Assembly: GCA_963971425.1 (NCBI GenBank)
Contig: OZ020518.1
Span: 9,651,989 to 9,715,988 of the forward strand
Source of the DNA: Bryoerythrophyllum caledonicum
Taxonomy: Eukaryota > Streptophyta > Bryopsida > Pottiales > Pottiaceae
Direction: 5' to 3'
Length of the DNA: 64,000 nt
The position numbers were made by a program, and so were the translations under genes. How positions within the stretch are numbered: the first letter of the stretch is position 1; each line of letters starts with the position of its first letter. Below, piece by piece: positions 23,405 through 33,594 of the stretch. The notes under the pieces are model-generated. The model did no database searches, was not told the origin of the DNA, and saw only the letters and a list, made by a program, of their open reading frames with translations.

Positions 23405-24720
23405 ACGCTCCAACCATTATGGAGGTGCCAACATCGGCACCCTTCTACAGAATCTCTCCTATATTTTAAAAAAAAAACCTCCAGAGGAAGTGCAAACATC
23501 GGCACTCTACAAGAGAATCCATCCTACATATGAAAAAAAACCATCTAAAGAGGATGCCGACATCGGCATCAAACTAGAGGATCATTCGCATGTCTAGAAA
23601 AAAAACCTAGAAATGGAATGCTGACATTAACACCCTCTAAAACACCTTTTCAATGTTTTTAAAAAAGAATCTTTAGGGAAGGTACGGACATTGGCACTCC
23701 ACTAGAAGGCCCTTCATATTTTAAGAAAGAGAACCTCCAATGGGATTGCCGACATCGGCACTCCTCTATAGGATCCTTCTTATATTTAAAAATGGAACCT
23801 CCAAAGTGGATGCCAATATCGACACTCTTCTAGAAGGCTCCTCCTATATTTAGAAAAGAGACCTCCAAAGGTAGTGCCGACATCAGCACTCGTCTAAAGG
23901 AGCTTTCTCATTTAAAAAAATCAATCTTTAGAGGGGTGTCGACAACGGCACTCCTCTAGAGGATCTTTTATATCTTTGCAAAGGAAAATTGAGACCTCTA
24001 AAGGAGGTGCCGACATCGGCACCCCTAGGACGCCCTTACATTTTTATTAAAAGAAACTTTCAAAAAGAATTTTGACATTAAAATTTAACATCCCTCGAAA
24101 AGATCTTTTCTATTGTTAAAAAGAGAACCTCCAAAGGGGGTGCCAACATTGGCACTCCACTAGAGGACTCTTCTTTTGTTTAAAATGAGAACCTCTAAAG
24201 GGGGTGCCGACATCGGCACTCTACAAGAAGGCCTATCCAATCTTTTAAATGGAACTTCCAAAAGGGAGTGCCGATATCGGCACCCTCTGAAATTTACATT
24301 CACACTCTAGAAAATTTTGAGAGAATTCCAGAATGGTATCACACTTCATCATCCAACACTCAAAGAATAAGTTATCTACGGATGAAGTCTTGGAATTCAC
24401 TACTTCATCCGTGGATAACTTGTTCTTAAAGTGTTGGATGATAAAGTTTAATATCATTTTGGAATTCTCTCAAAAATTTCCAGAGCGTGGATATGAATTC
24501 TAGGGGGTTGCCGATGTCGGCATCCCCTTTAGAAGATCCATTTTTGAAGATAAAAAAGGCCCTCTTATGGATTGCCGATGTCGGCACTCCCTCTAAAGAT
24601 TTCCTTTTTACAGATAGCAAGGATCTTTTGGATGAGTGTCAATGTGTCCTGCCTTGGAGACTCCTCTCAAAGGATATGGGAAGAGCGTCCTAGGGGGTGC
24701 CGATGTCCGCACCCTTTTTA
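23405..24720. repeat. Foldback array of about 65-bp units with a palindromic core
   Basis: From about 23,425 the 16-bp palindrome GTGCCGACATCGGCAC, or a close variant, recurs roughly every 60-70 bp (about 23490, 23556, 23618, 23686, 23748, 23812, 23877, 23937, 24007, 24142, 24207, 24270). It is usually preceded by ACCTCCAAAGG and followed by CTCTAGAGGA. At 24295-24496 the array passes through a large inverted repeat. It then continues to the right in inverted order with fewer units (about 24510, 24575, 24640, 24700). The whole is therefore a foldback whose two arms are built of subrepeats. It lies inside the 7.2-kb inverted-repeat element. Confidence 0.8.
24295..24496. repeat. Hairpin element, copy 1 (centre of the foldback array)
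   Basis: Arms of about 94 bp (24295-24388 and 24402-24496) are inverted copies with a few mismatches. The stem near the apex reads AAGTTATCTACGGATGAAG and its partner CTTCATCCGTGGATAACTT, with a loop of about 13 bases. Related hairpins lie at 54476-54630 and 57915-58060. Confidence 0.75.
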
Positions 24721-24959
24721 CAAGTATGATGATTGTGAAGAATATTGCATGATATTATATTGAATCTTATCAAATCTTATCAATCAACCACGCCATTTAG
24801 CTAACTCCAAATCCTTATCTACTCAAATTTGATTCAAATAAGGGCTCACAAATGCATTGTTTGTGTCTATTTCTTTTGTCCAAAATGAAAGGTGCAAGTG
24901 CTTGTGATTGACAAAGTATTGCTTGTAGTCATCTTTTCCACTAATGTTGAAGGTCATGG

Positions 24960-25450
24960 TCATTGATCAACGCCAATTCATATGCCGGAGATTATCGTGG
25001 CCTTCAACGACCTCACTCCATACTTAATGCATGCATCAAAGAGTTCATGAAAATGGTCATCAATATCTTCCTGAAAACTCTGTTGGCGTTTTCTGCAACT
25101 TGTCTAGTCCAATCAAAGTATATTCCATCAAGAACATACAACACAATGAACAGCTATAGACTGTCCATGGAAGCAATTATTTCCTCCATCTTGTGCTTCA
25201 CCATTGCTCTAAATACCGCCAAATACATCGAGAAAACTTCCTTGTGTGCCTTCACCAATCTTACGATTATATGAAATGTTACATCTATATTATCTTCAAT
25301 GTCCAATTAGATGAGGACCTTGTAATTTCATCAAAATGGAAGCTTTCAAATAATCTCCCTTCCCACGCTAATTAGCTCTGAGATGCCCAAATTTAGCGCG
25401 GAGTTTTCTATCATGTCTGCTTCATCTTGAATCCTATTGTTTGACTATAT
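24960..25450 (-). pseudogene. BTB/POZ-type gene fragment, copy 2
   Basis: Read on the minus strand from about 25320, the sequence encodes a degraded version of the BTB region at 26.3-26.8 kb: DNIDVTF, then VKAHKEVFSMY, then GIYFD and ELFDACIKYG in shifting frames. The order of blocks is the same as in copy 1, and the flank at 25350-25450 also matches the flank of copy 1 (26840-26960). This shows a duplication of a genomic segment. In-frame stops and frame changes make it non-coding. Confidence 0.6.
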
Positions 25451-26299
25451 CCAAATCTCAAGTGCCAACAATTACAATAGCTATAAAGAATTGAAACCAC
25501 ATCTCTCACAGCCTCCTCAACACTCTCGTCCCTAGCATTGATACACAACCAATCTTAAGACTCTAAAATTCAGAAAGACAAAGATCTATTGAAAGAGACT
25601 AAGAAATCTAAAACTAACCATATGATCCAGTCTCCCTCAACTCTCCTTTTTTTTATTGAAGCCCTCTAACTCTACAAGAATAGGACAACTGCGTTTGCAA
25701 TTCATTGTAGAGTTTATTTCTCAATTTCTAGTAGAGCAACCTAACATCTGCAATTCACAAAGCTCATCAATTGGAATACCGCTATCGGCGGCCCTATCAA
25801 GGTGCTTTTTGAATTGATCATTGACAATTGTTGATTTTCTGCATTTGCTTTGTCTGATGGAGGCCCTTGGGAGGCTTTGTTTCATTTAGATTTGACGTCT
25901 TCCCTGACGTCTTCTTCACGATCAAACAACCGCTGCACTTGTTGATTCTTTCATGTTTAAGTATATTGTTGATTCTTCATGTTTATGGACTACCTGGCAT
26001 TTTTTTTATGATCAAACAATCTGCAAAGTTACAAAGAAAATTGGATTGAGTAAGTTAGTTGGAGTTCTTGTTATTTCCTCAAACATCATTCTTTGTTTAT
26101 TTATTTCACAAATATTTGTATAACTTCGTTAGGCTGATGGTGGAGCATATCTCTCCTGACTCAGACTGCGCCATGGCCCCGTGGATGTTGCAATTGCATA
26201 TCATTTCAATTGCCCGCATTTTTAAACAAATCCATATTCTCTTCTCGGAGTTTGCTTAAAAATGCGGGTGTAAAACCACTACCACTGTCCATTCCCTTT
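25451..26299. other. Spacer between BTB copies
   Basis: AT-rich sequence inside the 7.2-kb element with no gene recognised. It may hold degenerate introns of the captured gene. Confidence 0.35.
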
Positions 26300-26960
26300 G
26301 TCGACCTTGACTAGTGGTGTTGAACGTAATGCTTGATATAGCTCTTACAAATCCACATTCCATTTGCGTTCTAGGTCATTGTCGTACTCTGGCGCCAATA
26401 CACATTGCAGTTTCTCGCGTCAAATGGTCTTTCATTTCGGCAATGACTGTGGCCTCCAGTGTCCACGCTTCATACTTTATGCATGCAACAAATAGCTCAT
26501 CAAATAGCATATCAACGGCTTTCTGAAACTCTCGCGGCATAATCAGCAACTCAACGGGTCCATCAAAGTAAATTCCTCCAAGGAATATACAAGATCACCA
26601 TGAAGACCTTCAGTTCTTTAATTGAAATGTCCAACACATCAACCTCCAAAGTGATTGCTTCCCTCATATTATTCTTGAACATTGTTTCAAATACTTGAGA
26701 GTACATCAAAAGGACACACTTGTATGCCTTTACCGAACTACCAACCGCATTGAAGGTGATGTCAATGTTATTACCCACATCTAGTTGCATTAAAAGTCAT
26801 AGTATAGTAAAAAAGATAGTTTTGAGTTTTCACCATTTCCCAAGCAAATGAGCTTTGTGATGTCCACATTCAGACTTATTTGCTCCATCTGTGTCACCTC
26901 TACTTGATTTCTAGCAAATCAAAATGATTCTATCAATCAAGCAGATCCATATCAATTAAA
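26300..26960 (-). pseudogene. BTB/POZ-type gene fragment, copy 1
   Basis: On the minus strand from 26790 the frame reads DITFNAVGSSVKAYKCVL and then FETMFKNNMREA. This is the classic BTB pattern of a start strand, a V-x-AHK/AYK-x-VL box and an F-x-x-MF box. It continues in another frame as GIYFDGPVELLIMPREF and FDELFVACMKYEAW, typical of the second half of a BTB fold. A frameshift lies near 26,578. BTB proteins are usually substrate adaptors of CUL3 ubiquitin ligases. Here the gene is broken and sits inside a transposon-like element, so it is most likely a captured host gene. Confidence 0.65.
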
Positions 26961-27738
26961 CAAAACTTCTAAGACTCTATGATCCAGTTGCGCAACTCTT
27001 AGGACTTTTTGAATAACGCTCATGAATACCTACTACTCTCTCCACCCTTATATACTCACTACTTCTAGCTGCATCAATTTAAAGTACAATTTCTAAGTCC
27101 CACAATATGACTCTAAACCACAACATAACTTGAACTGTCAAGCCTCTCAAGAATTGCTCTACAGAGTTCAATACAAGGTAGCTTTGAATAATGAAGCCCA
27201 TCATTCTACTTAAGAGTCCATTCTATTGCCCAAGACTATCTATGACAAACGTGTGGGGAAACATCTACCCGAGGCTATCTATAATATGAGCGTGAGGAAA
27301 TCTTTATGTTAAATCACTCTCCAATAAAAATTTATGTGGAGTGTGATATAATGATTATAAACCTATGGTGTATCCATAGGTTTACCAGTTTATTTTGAAT
27401 CAAGGTTCAGACGCCCACGGCCATAGGGTGCCTAAACCATTTTAGCAGTCAAGATCACCTCCATTTATAACCCAAAGCCCTAATAACAAAGGACTAGGTT
27501 AATATAAATGACAACGGTTCATCAATTTCCACGGCTATAGGGCCCCTTCTTTTGAACTTTTACTTTTAACTTCATTTTTTTTCTAACTTTTTTTTTAAAA
27601 ATTATATTTTTCCTAACTTTATGCTTCTCTTTAACTTTTACTTTTGTAAAAAATACACAACTTTTTTATTTCTAGGCTCGCAATCCTAGGCTCGTGGCTC
27701 GCGGCTCGCAAATTTGGGCACGCAAAATAGCAATCCCC
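26961..27738. other. Right end of the 7.2-kb element
   Basis: Non-coding. It contains two copies of the recurring word near 27417 (CCACGGCCATAGGG) and 27528 (CCACGGCTATAGGG), a T-rich tract, and the right terminal inverted repeat (about 27650-27738). Confidence 0.5.
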
Positions 27739-28104
27739 CGTAGTCTTGGTCCTTTAGAGGTTAATAGCTATTAGATCAATAAAAGAACTTGGTGATGTCT
27801 CAAGTAGAACTTTCCTTCACTACTACCCGCCTTAAAAATGTGCAATTGTCATGTTCACTATTCATCTCCATAGTACCCTACCGATTTGCCAAAAGAAACA
27901 TGCTTCTTATGATTGAAGCACCATAACCTTTTTCCTATAAGTCCAAGGAAAAAAATAAAAATTTCCCTGCAAAGATAACCCTTATTCCTATTCTCACAAA
28001 AAATTTCAAGAAGTTATCTTCAAAAATGGATTTTTAGGACATTGCCCAATATTGATTTGTACCCCCTAGGTTCACATGGTCCTTTCAGGGTTAAATTAGA
28101 TTAA

Positions 28105-28560
28105 GTTCACAAAGAACAAAACATAAGTTGGCATTTTTGAACCTCCACTCTTTGCATAATTGTTTTGAATATGGTACACCCCTGTTTTACCTTTTAAAAT
28201 TGGTGTACAGTACAAGGAACCAATATCATGCTTGACACGATGGTAATGAATTTTAGACCTTGTGTAGTGCAAACATTTGACACCAAGTGAAGTCAGAGTC
28301 TACTGATCCACTCAACGCAGGGAAGGAAAGGAACCGCTTTTTCTACTTCAAACACTACAATCTTTCAATATGTGCTGTCAAAGTTTATGAAATTTTGTAC
28401 GTAGGGTACTTAGTAAGTCTAATTTAGATACTAGGGTAGAAATTGGAATAGAACTTTTTGCCCTTTCCATACTCATTGCACTAGAATCAACAGTTTTGAT
28501 GTGATTTTGGGAAGAATTTGTTTCAGAGATTAATCTACCATTGCTAATCCGTGAATACAC
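28105..28560 (+). repeat. Dispersed repeat C, copy 1
   Basis: Shares ordered landmarks with 32940-33400, 40340-40445, 56770-57185 and 63875-64000: TTTGAACCTCCACTC, TGCACAATTGTTTTGAA-like, a GGAAC(T/C) word, GACACCAAGTGAAGTCA, and TTTCAATxTxTGxxGTCAAAGTTTATGAAA-like sequence. No coding function is seen. Confidence 0.6.
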
Positions 28561-28602
28561 TAAATTCCTTGATTGGTATTAGATACACAATTTACAAACC
28601 AC

Positions 28603-29025
28603 AAGTAATTAACCACTAAATTTCAAGAGTCCCCTTGGGGGCTGTTGAAGGTTTGGACATGTTCCCACGATGTCAATTTTACAATAGATGGACATTACCA
28701 AAAGCTTTTCGTCATTATATATTTTTTCTTAAATCAGACATTCAATGCAAAAAGTTATGTTACCTTGAAGCAAAACTTCGCAAGAGTGGGCACAACGGAC
28801 AACTCCGAAAACTTTTGCTAGGACACTCTATTGAATGTGAGGCTTTTTTTTTTATACTAGCAAATACTATTGTTTCCATTCATACTGTCAAAAAAAAATT
28901 CTTATCTTTAGTGAAAAATAGCATGCTAATCCATGTCAAAAAATTCCAAACATTGTCACACATTGTCGGACAAGGTACCCAAAAACTTCTTCTTTTCTAC
29001 ATAAGAACTGATGGAATAAAGAAAA
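28603..29025 (+). repeat. Dispersed repeat B, copy 2
   Basis: Longest copy of repeat B, from CACTAAATTTCAAGAG to CATTGTCGGACAAGGTACC and the following CTTCTTCTTTTCTACATAA word. The same order occurs at 39838-40247, and the end portion at 63645-63790. It abuts repeat C on its left here, while at 39.8 kb and 63.6 kb repeat C follows it on the right, so B and C probably belong to one larger family. Confidence 0.6.
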
Positions 29026-29670
29026 GGAAATAACAACCGGCACCCGCCCTCAACAATCCCAGAAAACGGAACCGGCGCCGACCAACGTCCACGTGTGAAC
29101 GGGGCCCACCCGCGGCAGCCGGTCAACCCCCAGATCCCTGAACGCCACCACCGCCGATCACCCGCGGCCCCATCAGCGTCGCAGCCACAATACAAACTCC
29201 CAACTTCGTCGTCTCCCATCATTTGTATCAATATCAGAGCCCTTCCAGCAACAACCACCTCACAAGGTACGCTCCGCAACCACCTCTGTACTCAGTTTTT
29301 CTCTTGTTTTCCAGAACTGTTTCGGCATCTTTGTTGAAAATGGTGCTGGTTGGAAGATGCTAGCAGTGATTGAGATAGCAAAATTCAGTCATTGATGGTG
29401 GATTTTCTATTTAAGCTTGGAGGGATGTTATGTGATTGAGGAGGCGGATTGAGTTAGTATGACTTTTTCCGTTTTTTTTTTGTTTGGTTTTGTTTTGAAC
29501 GTGGAAGGTTTGGAGAGATGTCTATGTGATTGAGAAGGTTCGGGGGCAACTTTTTATGTTGTTTTTTTGGTGGATTGGTGATCGGCAGTTGTTTGGCGAG
29601 TCTGGAGAGAAGTTCTTTTGTTGAATCAGCTGCTTGTGTGCCTGGGGTGGGATTCCGGTTCCTTGGTAAA
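29026..29670 (+). promoter_or_regulatory. Upstream and 5' leader region of the thioredoxin h gene
   Basis: A GC-rich block at 29035-29280 starts just after repeat B and is unlike the surrounding AT-rich DNA. CACAAGGTACGC at about 29268-29279 resembles a splice donor, so a 5' untranslated exon with a leader intron ending before the ATG at 29671 is possible. No clear TATA box was found. Confidence 0.35.
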
Positions 29671-30714
29671 ATGGGGAATGCATGTTTCAGTGGAAACAAG
29701 GACCGGGTGGAGAAAGAAAAACCAGTTACAACAGTTGAAGAAGCGAAACCAGTCCAAGAAGAGAAACCAGTAACTTCCGAGGAGAGAACACCTGAAGAGA
29801 AACCAGTTCTAGGTCTAGCATCTCTAATGGGCTGAACCTTTTTTCCACTATTTTATTTTATTTTATACATTTTTTTTCTTCCAGTTGCCTCATTTTCATT
29901 TCTCCCCCTTTTTTTTTTTGCAGCACCTGCTAAACCGGCTGCTGCTGCCGACATGGCTGCCGATCATGGCAACATCCAGATCATCAACAACGCGGCAGCA
30001 TGGAAGGCGAAGTTGGAAGAGGCCAAGACGAGTGGCAAAATTGTGAGACACCGCTTTGGCACTCTTTTGTTACTGTTTTGATTATTGTGTGAAGCGAGGC
30101 TTGATTGTTTTCGTGTCCTTTGTGGCAGGTGATTGTGGATTTCACCGCCACTTGGTGCGGCCCTTGCCGACTCATGGCGCCCATCTTCACTGAGCTGAGC
30201 AAGAAGTTTGAGAGCCTCATCTTCCTCAAGGTGGACGTCGATGAAGTTCAGGTATTACTACTTCAAAAACATGACAGAAAATAGTGGAACATCATAGGTA
30301 TATCTGCAAAGTATCAGAAGTAATGAGAGATATCTATGAGTTTGATTAACGTGTTTGCTGTATCAACATCTATGATGGTAACCTTTACAACTCACAACCA
30401 AAGGATAATATCTCTGAGATTACAAGGTGAATAGACTCCATATTCACGTTGGTCTTCAAGGAAAGGATTCGAGTTTGTCCTGAATCCTACCGTTAACCCC
30501 CAAGGCTTGTTTTATTTTGATTTTTCAATGATGTCCTGATTTTTATTTCATGTTTTTTCAGGATGTGACAGCAGAGTGGGAAGTGCGTGCTATGCCCACA
30601 TTTTTGTTCATCAAGGATGGAAAGCAGTTGCACAAGGTTGTTGGCGCCAACAAAGAGGAGCTGGAGAGGAAGTGCAGCCAATACAACTCCTCCGCTGTGT
30701 CCCCCTCAGCTTGA
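29671..30714 (+). CDS. Thioredoxin h with N-terminal acylation-type extension
   Basis: Four exons: 29671-29812, 29924-30042, 30129-30251 and 30562-30714, all with GT-AG introns. They give 178 residues with no internal stop. Residues 88-128 carry the core: buried Asp91, the active site WCGPC at 96-100, and the cis-Pro of MPTF at 140. The enzyme reduces target disulfides, normally fed by NADPH-thioredoxin reductase in the cytosol. The first 57 residues are an extension starting MGNACFSG (Gly2 and Cys5 could be myristoylated and palmitoylated, as proposed for membrane-associated thioredoxin h members). It has about four EKPV/AKPV repeats, then an Ala/Pro stretch, and no typical plastid transit peptide. 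Three introns in the coding region are more than the two common in flowering-plant thioredoxin h genes. This is the best-preserved gene of the window. A CxxS or glutaredoxin identity is excluded by WCGPC. Confidence 0.93.
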
Positions 30715-31440
30715 GGACAGTGTTGTCTGTATGTAGCAATTCGAGATTGGATTTCTCTCACATCTTGTACATATACACAAACCGTTTGTTTCGAAACAGG
30801 ATGACTTCCATTGATTGGTCTCCCCTCCAAGCTCTGGAGTTTCTATGTGTAAATTTCTTTTCTTTTCTTGGCATGATTTTGTAAAGAGCAAATCTAAAGC
30901 AGAAAAATATACAAAAAAATCACGCTCATCACACATAGTTTTTCCATGAGTGGGGGAACAGTTCCAGTCGTCAAAAGGCCAGATTTTGGTGACAATAGGA
31001 TGAAAAAGTGGGGCGTGTCTGATTTGCAGATGGTTGTGTACACTTGTGCACCTTGTCCTGACTTTGAGGCATCTGGATCCTCAACAGAATGAGCTGTAAA
31101 GTGTGTGGTGGCGCTGTGGCCCCGGCACCGGAGATGGATGTTCCTTGCCTCTGACCTTGTCAACTTCTACAATCTTGTGTGTACCAATAGACAGCTGGTT
31201 TGGTCGTTTGCATTTGTCTATTGATAGACCGCTTTCACAAGATGGCGGATTTAAGGTTGTACATATTCATCTTTCTTTCTTCATTCTTTTTCACCTAGGC
31301 ATGGGTCATGGCCCACATATTTTGAGTTTTGGCTGGTTTCTTGTGGGTGTAGCGGATCTCTATATTTTGGTGGCACTGGTTTGCGGTGGGGTAAAACCTA
31401 GCCCCTATTTTATTTTTGGACGGGGGGCCTATTTAACCCT
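30715..31440. other. 3' flank of the thioredoxin gene and unassigned DNA
   Basis: The first 200 bases are the likely 3' untranslated region. Beyond about 30,950 no gene is recognised. Open frames (for example 31103-31444 on +) have no domain. Confidence 0.4.
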
Positions 31441-31479
31441 GTAAGGTCGAGCGACCATTTTTCGGGTTGTTTCGGCACG

Positions 31480-31705
31480 ATAATCTCGCTACAAGCCACC
31501 TCGATGAATGGCTTCAACTATGATAAAGAGGTAGAGGAAAATGGGCATCTATTGAGACCAGCGCCACAAAAATTGGTACAAGCATCGATGAGCTACAACG
31601 ATTTCCATGAAGTGGGGACGTACCCTGTGCGTAAATGTTGTTCTGCATGATCTAGAACCCTTGTAGATTATTGCAAGAGCTCATTGGCCTTAAAAGGATT
31701 AAAAC
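31480..31705 (-). repeat. Dispersed repeat A, copy 2 (inverted)
   Basis: Reverse-complement copy of the repeat at 9297-9530 and 44325-44570. The GAGCTCATTGGCCTTAAAAGG word at 31677-31697 corresponds to the start of the other copies, and GATGAGCTACAACG and ATGGGCATCTATTG follow in the expected inverted order. Confidence 0.6.
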
Positions 31706-31784
31706 ATATGGGGGCCTCCAAAAATATTCTTTTAAAAGCCTTTGGGCCCCCTAAAATGAGAGGACCAAAAAAATGAGAAGGTGC

Positions 31785-32940
31785 CATGAAGATGAAGGCC
31801 CACCTCTGCAAAGAAGTTCCTGCCACCAAAATATAGAAATCCAAGTTTAGCTCGTAGCCAACCTACATTAGAATTTTCTTGAGTACACAAGATACCACAC
31901 CTAGTGGTCACTTTTGCCACCTCCTAGCCGAATGGATTATTTTTTTGGAGGCAATGGTTCAGAAACAATGGGTCTTGCCTTGGTATTACATGGATATCAC
32001 CTAGACAAATCTCTTGAATTTTCCAAATTTTTTGGACACTCTCCATTTTGAATCAACTATGTACGAAAGTGACCATTGTGTATGATAGTGCCTCCAAACG
32101 TGACTCTTGTATCTTGAAAATGAATGGTTGAACTCAAAGTCAAATGCAAGAATAGTGGGTGGCAATAGAGAGGGTAAAATAAACATGTCGAGGAGATAAA
32201 GAAACAAACAAGCCTATCAATTTATGGCATCATCCATGGAAGGAATATTGATGATACGAACTTTAAATAGAGTTTTTCTTGCCAAGCACATTCCTTGCAA
32301 CGGCAGTGTTCTTCTTGGATCTCCTGGCGTAGGAAATAATTAGAGTCAAATGTTTCACGAAGCAAGAATTTTTGTTTTTAACATCTAAAGGACTATTCCC
32401 AGTAGGGAACGTTTTTCATGTCAAGCAAGTTCCTATGCCCGGGGCGAATTGACCCCCTCATCAGGACTTATCTGAGGTGGGCCCCGTCTTGATTGCATAG
32501 GGTCATTTTTGTGGCCCTCCTATTTTGGGAGGTCCAGTGGCTTTTAAATTTTTTTTTGACAAATTTGGAGCCTACGGCCATTGTTTACCTTAGAGAACCC
32601 TCCTTTGTTATAAATAGGACCCCATCCAAAAACAATATAAAGGCCAGGTTTGGCTCCACCACCTCGTGGCCCCCTCGGGTAAGTCCCACTGAGGGGGTCA
32701 ATTCACCCTAGGCGGTTTCTATGGTCTCAATTCTGATTTCACATTTTTTAACTTTTTATGAAGATGCGGCATAGTAGTAGCTTTGTGGGAAAATATAGAT
32801 TTTTGTACACTTGCCCTTGAGAAGAAAAAGTTTTGCTATTCTAATGCAAACTTGGGGATTCCTAGCAGCTCCAAACCTTTGCAGTAAGTTTCCATTGGCA
32901 TCAAGATTTTCTGTACAGATATCAAGTTCACTATATCAAG
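31785..32940. repeat. Dispersed repeat D, copy 1 (carries a MITE insertion)
   Basis: Matches 62787-63640 from GATGAAGGCCCACCTC through CACCTAGTGGTCACTTTTGCC, CTATGTACGAAAGTGACCAT and TGCAACGGCA to TTTCCATTGGCATCAAGATT, with only scattered differences. A short minus-strand frame (VTTRCGILCTQENSNVGW) is conserved in both copies, but no family is recognised. At 32438-32714 this copy has an extra element that the other lacks. Right of 32930 it runs into repeat C, missing about 220 bp that the second copy has. Confidence 0.75.
32429..32723. mobile_element. 277-bp MITE with about 50-bp inverted ends and 9-bp target duplication
   Basis: The element spans 32438-32714. Its ends are inverted: the left contains GCGAATTGACCCCCTCA and the right, read inward, GGTGAATTGACCCCCTCA. 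The similarity continues through GGACTTA and GGCC blocks to about 50 bp. It is flanked by GTTCCTATG (32429-32437) and GTTTCTATG (32715-32723), one mismatch in nine. The related repeat copy at 63.4 kb reads straight through a single TTCCTATG, which is a natural empty site. A 9-bp duplication and long ends suggest a non-autonomous Mutator-type element. Confidence 0.85.
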
Positions 32941-33400
32941 TTCACTAAAAAAATTATAATGTGAATTGGCAATTTTTGAACCTCCACTCCTTGCACAATT
33001 GTTTTGAAAATGCTAGACCCCTTTTCTACCTCAAAAAGTTGGTTTACAAGGAACTCATATCAAGCTTAACATGATGGTAATGCATTTTGACCTTGTGTAG
33101 CACAAAAGTTGACACCAAGTGAAGTCAAAATCTACTTACCCACTCAACGAAACTTAAAAGAAGAAAATGAATAATTTTCTCTACTTGAATGACTATAATA
33201 TTTCAATCTATGTGGTTGAAGTTTATGAAAGTATGTTACTTAATTAACTCTTCTTTGAGATCGTATGGTTAAAATTAGGTGTTCATGTTTTCAAGGTTTC
33301 CTTCTCCATTATTTACACTAGAATCAACAATTTTGAAGTGTTTTTACTGTGAGATTGTCAAGGAACTTTAGAGGTTCAAATTGACACCACTTTTTGTTTG
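32941..33400 (+). repeat. Dispersed repeat C, copy 2
   Basis: Same ordered landmarks as copy 1. The first part is nearly identical to 63875-64000 (TGTGAATTGGCAATTTTTGA and GAAAATGCTAGACCCC). It continues through GACACCAAGTGAAGTCAAAATC to AGGAACTTTAGAGGTTCAAA. Confidence 0.65.
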
Positions 33401-33594
33401 AAAAAGGACAGAGGGTCCAAAAAAGGGTGTTGCACTTGGTTTTTTAATTGACATACGCTAGTCCGTCCCTTAAACACAAACTTTCAGGAAAAGTTCTTTG
33501 TGTTTGTTGTTACCAAGAAGAAATTGAGGAAGAAAAATAAGCTCAGTGTAGCAACGACACCGTGCTAAAGTGAAGGATGGCCAACGTACAAATT
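33401..33594. other. No gene recognised
   Basis: Short spacer between repeat C and the hairpin MITE. Confidence 0.4.

Larger units (their letters stand above)
20549..27747. mobile_element. 7.2-kb terminal-inverted-repeat element (MULE-like) with 9-bp target duplication
   Basis: The direct repeat CGTAGTCTT lies at 20549-20557 and 27739-27747 (it continues as GG on both sides). Between them, 20558-27738, the ends are inverted copies. The left end reads GGGACCAAGCTATTTTGCG and the right end, read inward, GGGGATTGCTATTTTGCG. Both continue through TTTGCGAGCCGCGAGC and AGCCTAGGATTGC, then a weaker AAAAGTAAAAGT similarity. A 9-bp duplication with long terminal repeats starting GG fits the Mutator group. 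No transposase was found inside. The interior holds BTB-gene fragments on the minus strand and a foldback array, so it resembles a gene-carrying (Pack-MULE-like) or foldback-like MULE. All coding pieces are broken. Confidence 0.75.

Noticed and set aside
22700-24720. CRISPR-like array of palindromic repeats
   Set aside because: Spacers are themselves repeated, the array is inverted on itself and lies in a eukaryotic transposon. No cas genes.
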